From Vanrija pseudolonga (taxonomy: Eukaryota; Basidiomycota; Tremellomycetes; Trichosporonales; Trichosporonaceae), in NCBI RefSeq assembly GCF_020906515.1, contig NC_085850.1:806001-870000 (forward strand): a stretch of DNA of 64,000 nucleotides, given 5' to 3'. Positions 56,510-64,000 of this stretch are shown here, piece by piece. A program made the position numbers and the translations under genes. Position 1 is the stretch's first letter. Each line of letters starts with the position of its first letter. Below the pieces are notes generated by a model. That model was given only the letters and a program-made list of their open reading frames with translations, made no database searches and was not told the origin of the DNA.

Positions 56510-57203
56510 CTAAGGCTCGAGCGAGGCGGGGAAGGTGCCGTTCTCGACCTGGTCGTTCCACTTGTTGGACCACTCGTCTGGGGGAGGAGGTCAGCGGGGT
56601 CAGCGGGGCGGGCCAGCGGGGGCAGGCCTGCGGGGCCGTGCGGAACGAGGCGGCGGCGGCGTCCGCGGCGGCGTACTCACTGGGGCAGAGGGAGAGGTAG
56701 GCGCGCTTGAACTGCTGGCAGGGGGCAAACTCCTCGCCCTTGGCGTTGACGCACTTGTGGAAGTCGACAAAGTTCTGCTGCGGGGGTGTTAGCGGTACAC
56801 AAGGGTGGTGGAGACAGCGGCAGGCGGCGCTGCAAGGCCGACTGGCGTGAGGCGTCCCGGCACCAGCCGAGCGGCTTGTCCCCGACAATACGTACCCAGC
56901 TAATTGTGAAACGACCCGCTGCGTCAGTTCTCCGTCTTGCACACACGCGCGCATCTCACCAGTGCTTGGTCTGGTTCTGGTTGGGGAAGCGGGCGCTGGG
57001 GTCAGCTTCGTCGACGGGGGAGTACTCACTCGAAGCCGGCAGTCTGGAGCTTTGGTCGGGGTCAGTAGGGGTTCGCATCGCAGTGTGTCCGGCTCACGGT
57101 GTAGGTCCTGCGGGGTCAGCGTCAGCATCGGCGTCACGCATGCGCGCCGGCGCGCACTCGCGCCTGCGGCGCTCGTGCTCGCGACTCACTTTTCCTCGGC
57201 CAT
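56510..57203 (-). CDS. COX12: COX12 (COX6B), cytochrome c oxidase subunit
   Basis: Intermembrane-space subunit of complex IV, 82 residues from seven exons on the minus strand: 57203-57190 (14 nt), 57107-57098 (10), 57049-57030 (20), 56995-56960 (36), 56899-56896 (4), 56777-56681 (97) and 56577-56510 (68). The assembled protein reads MAEEKTYT, LQTAGFDARFPNQNQ, TKHCWQNFVDFHKCVN, AKGEEFAPCQQFKRAY and LSLCPNEWSNKW, and aligns throughout with yeast Cox12. It keeps the CX9C and CX10C cysteine pairs used for Mia40-dependent import. The 4-nt exon CTGG completes the Cys codon and supplies the Trp of HCWQ. The intron between exons 3 and 4 is 34 nt. Divergent to CIA2 with 299 bases between starts. Confidence 0.92.
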
Positions 57204-57502
57204 GGTGGTTGATTGATGCTGGTGAGTGGTGGATAGTGAAGCGTTGGTTGTCAACGGTGCGCGCCAAATGCCTCGTTCTGAGTGGGTGGAAGCGAGCTGG
57301 CGGGTGGCTGCCAAAACCCCGAATGTGTCCTGCGGGCCTAGTTGTTTCGGGTGACGGGGGATAGCCACGCGCCTAGGATGGCGGGCCTATCGCCGCCGTT
57401 CGGTGAGTGGCGTTTCAACACCTACTCGACTTTATCAGCCGGCCGGCCTTCGATGCTTAGCATCACATCACACCCTCCCCCATCGCCCGCTCGCTCACGA
57501 CC

Positions 57503-58191
57503 ATGTCCCGCGAACTCGACAACGCCGCACCGACCATCTTCGCGACGTCCTCCGCGCGCCGGCGCGAAGGCCTCTGGGGGGACGCGTACGCCGCCGAGGC
57601 TGGCGCCGTTGAGGCGGCCTCGAGCGACGAGGAGCTCGAGGAGATTGACGCGCACGAGGTGTTTGGTGAGTTGGCGCGGCGCGCATTCCCTTCTGCCCGC
57701 CCACCCCACTAACACCCCCCAGACCTCCTCCGCTCGATCACCGACCCCGAGCACCCCGTCTCGCTCGAGCAGCTGCGCGTCGTGTCCCGCGACGATATCC
57801 ACGTCGGCGGTAACCGCGTGCTCGTGTACCTCACCCCCACGATCCCGCACTGCTCCATGTCGACCTTGATCGGTGAGTGTGGTGTGGTGGCCGCGCTGCC
57901 GGCTCTAGCCCAACCTCGCGCCTCCACGCGCACTTCGTTCGCGCGCTGACGCCCGCCCCAGGCCTCTCCCTCCGCGTCCGCCTCCTCCGCGCCCTCCCCT
58001 CGCGCTACCGCGTCGACATCCGCATCAAGGAAGGCACCCACCAGTCCGAGCACGCCGTCAACAAGCAGCTCAACGACAAGGAGCGTGTCCAGGCCGCACT
58101 CGAGAACTCGCACTTGCTCCAAGTCGTCGAGGGGTGTTTGGCCACTGCTGGCCAGCGCGGCTTGGCGACGGCCGCTGCCGAGACCGAGTAG
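57503..58191 (+). CDS. CIA2: CIA2 (MIP18/FAM96), cytosolic Fe-S targeting factor
   Basis: Member of the CIA targeting complex (with Cia1 and Met18) that delivers 4Fe-4S clusters to DNA polymerases, helicases and other apoproteins. Exons 57503-57665, 57723-57872 and 57962-58191 give 180 residues. A ~40-residue variable N-terminus precedes the MIP18 domain: [38 protein letters not shown] with the conserved reactive Cys, [39 protein letters not shown] and [12 protein letters not shown]. Introns fall at F|D and I|G, both after the first base of a codon. The C-terminus adds a short Ala-rich tail. Confidence 0.96.
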
Positions 58192-58353
58192 CATATTGAG
58201 TCGACTGGACAGACTTCTACGAGCTCCCCCACCCCCCCACCACACCCTGTACCTGTTGTACCGCTAGCGCATCATGCAATCACATCCCGACCCGACTGAT
58301 CTACAGTCAACTAATCATACAATCAAATCATGCCGCCGTCTACTGCGCGGCGC

Positions 58354-61312
58354 CTACTGCCCCGCCTCGCACACGAGGAACGACGCCTCGCTCGTCTGGC
58401 TGCTCGCCAGTAGCAGCGCAGTCGTGCTGTCGCCGACCGTCTTGCGCAGCTCGGCGGCAATCGTCGGGTTCTGTCCACGCTCCGCAAGCAGCGTCGCAAG
58501 CTCGCGGTCGTGGTTGAGGGCGGCGCGAGAGCGGCCACGGCCAGTAACAACCAGAAGAGGACGCCAGAGGCGCTGGCCCTGGGAACCCGTGACAGCGTTC
58601 TCGGCGGCAGCGACAGCATCCTTGAGTGGCTGGGCCGATGTGTGGGCAACAAAGTTGACACGCGCGAGTGCCGAAGCAGCAGCCGCACCGTCCGCAGTCG
58701 TGTAGTACTGCCAAGCAATGTTGTCGGCGGTGTCCGACACAACCTTGCTCTGGGCGTCGCTCTTGGGGCCGCCAATAGTAAGCTGGTTGGACGCAAACGC
58801 AGCCTGGTGGGCCTTGGCCGACTCGGACAGCGTGTTGTGCGCCTCGTGCTCGTCAACCGTGCCCTCGTCCGACTCGTTGTCATGGTCGGGGACGCTGATG
58901 CGCACAACAGTCGCAGTGACGTTGGTGTGGTGGCAGAGCTGGACAACGAGGCGGAGAGCAAGGCGGTCATCGGGGCCGCCAAAGAAGGGCAGGAAGACGT
59001 GCTGACCGGCACCAGGAACAGTCGAGCCGCTGAAGCCGCGGTCGATGAAGATCGAGACGTCGGTGGTCGACTTGTTGAGGAGGTTGCGGATAAAGTGCGT
59101 GTACATTGGCGAGCCATCGCTGCCAAAGATGCCGTCAAAGGCCGAAACGGCAGCGGTCACACCAGTCTTGCCCTCCTCGGCCTCGACCGCGATAGGCTCG
59201 CTGGGAATGGTCCAGGGGACGACAATGAGCTGCGAGCTGAGGTCCTGCGCGTACTCGGCAACGGCCTGGGGGTAGCTCTCCTGGCCAACAATGGTAATGT
59301 GCGGCGTAACGTCGATGCCACGGAGTCTGCCGAACTGGCGGTAGAGCTGGAGCGCGTCGTCCGATTTGAGCAGGTGGTCCTTCTCAGCACTCTGCATGAC
59401 GGAGAAGGTACGCCCAGTGAGCTCGACAAGCTTGAGGGCATCGACATGAACCGGTGTCTGGCCCTCCTCATCGGATGACGAGGGGTACGAAGGAAGGTCT
59501 TCCGTGCTCTTGCTCTCCACGGGGTTCTCCAGGTGGCTGAGGCGGTTGCGGACAGTGCCGTCCGTGGTGGGCTCCAGGAGTTGAGTGATAAGCATTGCAG
59601 CAGCAAGATGCTCGAGCTTCTGGAGGACGACGAGAAGACGCGTCGTAAATTCGCGGCCGCCAGCGGCTCCACCAGCGGCGCCCTGCAGGAACTGCTCGCG
59701 GGCAGACTTGTTACGCTTCTCCTTGTTCTTCGAGTCTTCGTACTCGGCGCTTCCGCGAGTGTGGTACTTGTAGGGGTAGATCCAGAGGGTGCCGGGAGTG
59801 GTGATGAAGGTGAGGACAAGGGCGACGACCACGAGCATGGAGAAGAGCCTCTCGTCGATGATACCAGCCTGCTTGCCAACGTTGAGGACGATGAGCTCGA
59901 CGAGACTGCCCTGGTTAGCTGGGACGAAGGCCACTCCATGCAATCTCCACTCACCCCTTGCAACTCATGAGCATGCCGATGGCACCACTCTCGCGCCAGG
60001 TGTAGCCACAGAACTTGGCAACGCCGGCACAACCGAAGAACTTGCCGGCAAAGGCCACAACACAGAGCAGGATGATGTAACCCCAGATGATGCCCGTGTC
60101 GAGAGCACCGAGGTTGGTCTGGAGACCCGAGAGGACAAAGTACTGATTGTCAGCTGCGAATACGAATGCCCAACTCACAATAGGAAGGAAGAGCATGGTA
60201 ACCAGGTCTTCAATCTTCTCCGTGATGGCAATGGCAAAGCCGCCCTCGTGGGGGATGATGAGACCGGCAAGGAAGCCACCAAAGATGGGGTGGACACCTG
60301 TTGATCGTCAGTGAGAAGCACAACAAGCCCAAACCGGCCATGGTACTAACCGAGGATGCCAGTGACAAAGGCCGATGCGAAGACGACGAGGAAGGTGAGG
60401 GTCATCATTCCTGGGGTGGGACCGTTCTCAATGCTTCCCGAGCGACGCGCGAGGTACACAAAGCCCTTCCTGATGGGCCAGAGAAGCACGATGGACCATC
60501 CAACAGCGGCCAGAAGGATGTAGAGCGCCACAATGCCCTTGCCACTGCTGGTGAGAGCGAGGGTGAGGGCGAGCAGGACCCATCCGACCACGTCGTTTCC
60601 AACACCAGCGGAGAGGACAATGACACCGACCTTGGTGTCGAGGAGCTTGGTGGCGGTAAGAATGCGACAGAGGACGGGGAATGCGGTGATGGCCATCGAG
60701 ACACAGATGAAGAGGATAAAGTGGCTGAAGGGCACCTTCTCCGTGTCGACAAACTTGTGGTAAACGGGCACACCGACAGCGGCACCGAGGCCAAAGGGCA
60801 CGACCATGCCTGCCACGGAGATGAGGGCCGAGGCTCTGCCATTACGCTTGGCGACACCAATGTCAACCTCGAGGCCGATGACGAAGAGGAAGAGCACGAG
60901 GCCGACATTGGACAGCAAGTTGAGGTATGGGATCGAGTCCTTCGGGAAGATGTGCTGGGTGAAGCCAGGGATGTGGTCAAACGCCGTGGGACCAAGGATA
61001 ATGCCACCAATGACCTCGGCAATGACCTTTGGCTGGTTGATGTACTTGAAGACCCATCCGAGAGCCTGCGTGAAGACGATGATGATGACGAGCTGGATGA
61101 TGAAGAGGGTGATGGGCTGGGCGGGTGTGTGAGCAGAGTCGCGTGAGTGCAACTTACGTTGGTGGGATCAACATGGGTGGGGTCAAGGCCGGTGATGACG
61201 CTTGACTGGACGGGGTGTGAGCACAGCGTCACGAGCACGACGAGCACAGACGACTCACGTTGATACCTGCACGAGCAACGAGGCGCCGGACGCCGTTGAC
61301 AATGGACGACAT
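58354..61312 (-). CDS. KHA1: KHA1-type K+/H+ antiporter (CPA2 family)
   Basis: Endomembrane cation/proton antiporter. Exons on the minus strand are 61312-61259, 61205-61158, 61116-60351, 60297-60179, 60142-59955 and 59905-58354, giving 908 residues. After a short N-terminus a Na+/H+ exchanger domain of about 12 helices runs from LFIIQLVIIIVFTQALGWVF to LVVVALVLTFITTPGTLWIY. It includes VIAEVIGGIILGPTAFD, FLFVIGLEVDIG, the discontinuous-helix segment SAGVGNDVVGWVLLAL with the transport Asp pair region, and HPIFGGFLAGLIIPHEGGF. The ~450-residue cytosolic half resembles two universal-stress-like domains (IVVPWTIPSE; FLPFFGGPDDRLALRL). Exon 5 must join at GG|T after ...CCAGGGCAG to give MSCKGLVELIVLN; the nearer AG is out of frame. 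Confidence 0.94.
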
Positions 61313-63138
61313 GGTGTCGATGGTGGTGGCAAGAGCGGGGCCCTTGTGCTAGTGTGGAGATGGGCGATGCGATGAGGGGGAGGGGGAGTGATGCGATGCG
61401 ACGAGGATAAGAGGGGGAGGGAGGGGGGTGAAGGGGCGGCTATCGCACGCGCGCCCAAGTCAATGCCAGGCTGCTCCTGTTGTTGTCGTGCGCGGGCGTG
61501 TCTCCAGGGGAAAAGGTGGTAACTAACGCACAACCTGTGAAGTGTCTCAGTAACCGTGACAGAAGTGACAGGGGCGAATGTAAAAGGACGCCAACAAACG
61601 CGAACTTTGGCTCGGCACATACCAAACAATGAGGCGCGGGACACGTGAAGGGAACAAGAGCTGGTTGGTCCTATGCAGCAGTGCCTGCTTGCCTGCTTGC
61701 CGGCCTAGGGCTCAGGTGTCGATGTGATGGGTGTGACTGCAAAAGTGTGCGCGCGCGCAGATTGGAGCACAAAGAGCGAGCGCTGTAACGGGGCGCGTGT
61801 GTCGGCGGAGGCGGCGTCGGGCTCGGGCTCGCGGTGAATGCAGTGTTGTGAGCAATGAGCGTGGCGTGTATCCCTGGCGGCGATGGGAGATGGGGTCGAA
61901 CGCGCAGTGTGAATGCGACGAGGTGGTTGATTCACAGCAGTCGTGGGTTGTTGTCGTGCTCGTGTTGTTGGCTGCTGACTGCTGCTGCTCCCACCTCGAC
62001 TACTGACTGACTGCATCGCATCGTCGTCGTATCTTTTGCTCCGCCGTCTTGCTTTGCCCAGCCAAGCAACTCGACCAACCCGCAAGGTTCAGGGGTGGCA
62101 AAATAACGCGCTGCGGTGGTGGCGGCAGCAGCTGTACCCCGTGGCCACCCACGTTGCCTGCCAACAAACTGCCCGCTGCTAGGCCACTCCGCCGCCTGCC
62201 GCTGGGTTTCAGGCCCGCCGCCCTCCCCTCCTCCATCCGGGGCGTGCGTGCGTGGCAACAATCGACTTGGCATTTCCCGTGCGTTGCGCTGGGCTCGCTT
62301 GGGCGCAGCGGAGAGAGGCGCGCGGGCTCTCGGGCTCCGACTGCGGCGTGCAGTGCAGTGAGTGGGCGAGTGCCCTCCTTCGGTGTCTGCTGCAAGAGCA
62401 AAGGCGCAGACGCGTTGTAGCGTCCTGCTCTCCAACACCACTGCTGGGCCCTAGTCTTGCCTGCCCTCTGCCCTAATACAGATCTCCCAAATCTGATAAC
62501 ACTGCGCAGTCGCCTGCCATTGGTCTGGTGCACCTTGGGGCACTTAAGCTGCTTCCCTGTTTGCAACGGCCTGGATGTAGCCTGCAGCAGCGTGCGTGCT
62601 TTCCGGCTCACCGAGGCCGGAGAAGTCTTAAGGACGCGCACGCAGGCCGCATTGATCACAATGCCAAGTCGCCCCGCAACGCACAGAGACAGACACGGGC
62701 GGCATACTGGGCGTCAATGCGGTAGCATGCACGTCTCGCCCGCGCGCCTTTGTGTCTCCGCGCCTAGTCTTTACGCCTCGACGCCACGCATCGGAACGCA
62801 CAAGGCGGCGGCTTGGACGCGCCGGCGGCAAAACAAAAACGCGTTGGGGGAAGCGGCGGTCGGCGTCGAGTGTCGGTTGGCTGTGTGCCTGGCGCTCAAC
62901 ACACCAACTGACTGGCCAAGCAAGCAGGCATCAAGCAACTGTCGTCATTCAACCTTCTCTAACATTGCTCTCATCATTGACGAGTCGGCGGCACAACTGC
63001 AACGCAACAGCCCTACCTCGTCCTTGTCCGCGTCACCTGCGCCGCAGTACATTACGCCCACAGACACGCCCACGACCAGCACACGACGACTGAACTACAC
63101 GACCCGAACCCCCAACCCCAGACCCAAAACACGCCAAC
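61313..63138. promoter_or_regulatory. Divergent promoter region KHA1 / DYN2
   Basis: 1826 bases between opposed starts, the longest divergent spacer of the right half. GC-rich and without a protein-like frame; open frames here overlap on both strands with equal and poor composition. (GC/CG)-alternating words (61,745-61,760) and CTTGCCTGC repeats (61,684-61,704) occur. No tRNA or conserved non-coding RNA could be recognised. Confidence 0.45.
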
Positions 63139-63657
63139 ATGTCGGCGTCACCAACCATTGCCGACCCGGCCGAGGTCAAGGCGATCATCAAGAGCGTTGA
63201 CAGTGAGTGGTGTGGTGTGGCCGGCCAGAGCTGGGGGCCACCTCTGAGAAGAGACGGCACACAAGCTGACACCTGCGCCCCCACCCACAGTGACCGACGA
63301 CATGCAGCAGCACGCTGTCCAGACGGCAATCGACGCACTCGACAAGTACACGGTCGAGAAGGACGTCGCCATGCACATCAAGAAGGAGTTTGACCGCCTC
63401 TACAGCACGACGTGGCACTGTGTCGTCGGCAAGCAGTGAGTCGGTCGGCGTGTGTTGAGGACGGAAGGGAACGCCCCGCTGACAGCGTGTCTCAGCTTTG
63501 GCAGCTTCGTCACCCATGGTCAGTGCCGCGTCTGCGAGCGCGCGCCGCGCCGTGCCGCACTCGACCCCCACCGTCCCGCTGACACCCCGCAGAGACCAAA
63601 AACTTCATCTACTTCTACCTCGGCCCCATTGCTGTCCTCCTCTGGAAGACTTCGTAA
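63139..63657 (+). CDS. DYN2: Dynein light chain LC8 (DYN2/DYNLL)
   Basis: Homodimeric hub protein of dynein and many other complexes. Exons 63139-63202, 63291-63435, 63496-63518 (23 nt) and 63593-63657 give 98 residues: [97 protein letters not shown]. The ligand-groove segments HFGSFVTHE and FIYFYLG are complete. The third intron uses GTCAGT as donor and isolates a 23-nt exon coding for FGSFVTH. The N-terminus is about nine residues longer than human DYNLL1 (89 residues). Confidence 0.97.
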
Positions 63658-64000
63658 AGGCATACCGCTGGAGACGCCGTCCTTCCCTACCCCACCCCGC
63701 CCCTCATGTCCCCCTTCCTCTCAGCTTACAGTCCTGTCGGCCCGCCCGCCCACATCCCGCACACACAACATCGTCATTAGTAAATAGAGCGCACACAAGC
63801 TCGTCAACCCATTGCTCTCTTCCCACGCCTACATCTTAGGAATATCACGCCAGAAGCAAATGCAAACCAAAGTGTCATAGAGCGAGCAAGGTCGTGTGTC
63901 AGGTGCCATGGAATCGGTCCGCGTGCTCAAGCGCCATTGGGCGCGCACCTCGTGTGTAAACGCCATTTCATACGACACTGTCTGGTCTGTCGACATGGGC
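63658..64000. other. DYN2 3' flank to window end
   Basis: 343 bases after the DYN2 stop codon; pyrimidine-rich, then mixed composition. No coding or RNA signal seen. Confidence 0.5.

Noticed and set aside
60301-61146. 281-residue open frame on the plus strand (also 58510-59478)
   Set aside because: Antisense shadow of KHA1. Composition is low complexity (EDDEEGEGH-like) and no start context or homology supports it.
1-64000. Search by eye for mobile elements, virus remnants, CRISPR arrays, rRNA and telomere repeats
   Set aside because: No reverse transcriptase, integrase, transposase or capsid-like motif, no long terminal or inverted repeat pair and no regularly spaced repeats were seen; only short microsatellites and a coding 27-nt repeat.

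Overview
The window looks like a chromosomal segment of a basidiomycete yeast, most likely a tremellomycete of the Trichosporonales type (Cutaneotrichosporon, Apiotrichum or Vanrija). That placement is an inference. It rests on high GC content, very dense short introns (about 100 reconstructed here, mostly 34-120 nt, typically GTGAGT...CTGAC/CTAAC...CAG with the branch point almost touching the acceptor), and a gene set of ordinary fungal housekeeping proteins. No transposon, virus remnant, CRISPR array, rRNA or tRNA gene was recognised.

I reconstructed 27 protein genes by joining exons with consensus splice sites, a continuous reading frame and agreement with family motifs. Left third (1-24.5 kb): TAF10 (5' part only), a CUE/CCCH/DUF1771/Smr protein, the GPI-anchor subunit PIG-H, an unrecognised cysteine-rich protein, ESCRT-0 HSE1, CCAAT-factor HAP5, SMC5/6 subunit NSE3 (MAGE), mannosyltransferase ALG9, ribosome-biogenesis factors RPF2 and FAF1, autophagy ATG8, and a UPF0303/DUF336 protein. 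Middle (24.5-39.2 kb): a 3.1 kb stretch without a gene, an unrecognised 898-residue protein with SPVK repeats, then a cluster of three secreted A1 aspartic proteases, one on the minus strand facing away from two on the plus strand. Right part (39.7-64 kb): a UBE2O-type E2/E3 ubiquitin enzyme, an alpha/beta hydrolase, CCR4-NOT subunit CAF40, a class II eIF4E-like protein, a membrane-anchored SDR, mitochondrial IF3 (AIM23), an F-BAR RhoGAP (RGD1 type), cytochrome oxidase subunit COX12, cytosolic Fe-S targeting factor CIA2, K+/H+ antiporter KHA1 and dynein light chain LC8 (DYN2).

The genes do not form a pathway cluster apart from the protease group. Many lie in divergent pairs that share a promoter (TAF10/Smr, PIG-H/unknown, NSE3/ALG9, ATG8/FAF1, protease A/protease B, AIM23/RGD1, COX12/CIA2, KHA1/DYN2). 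The most striking signals are in gene structure. COX12 encodes only 82 residues but is split into seven exons, including 10-nt and 4-nt microexons and a 34-nt intron. ATG8 carries an 11-nt microexon. Two introns are multiples of three without stops, one intron is GC-AG, and the three proteases share intron positions in a pattern that records lineage-specific intron loss.
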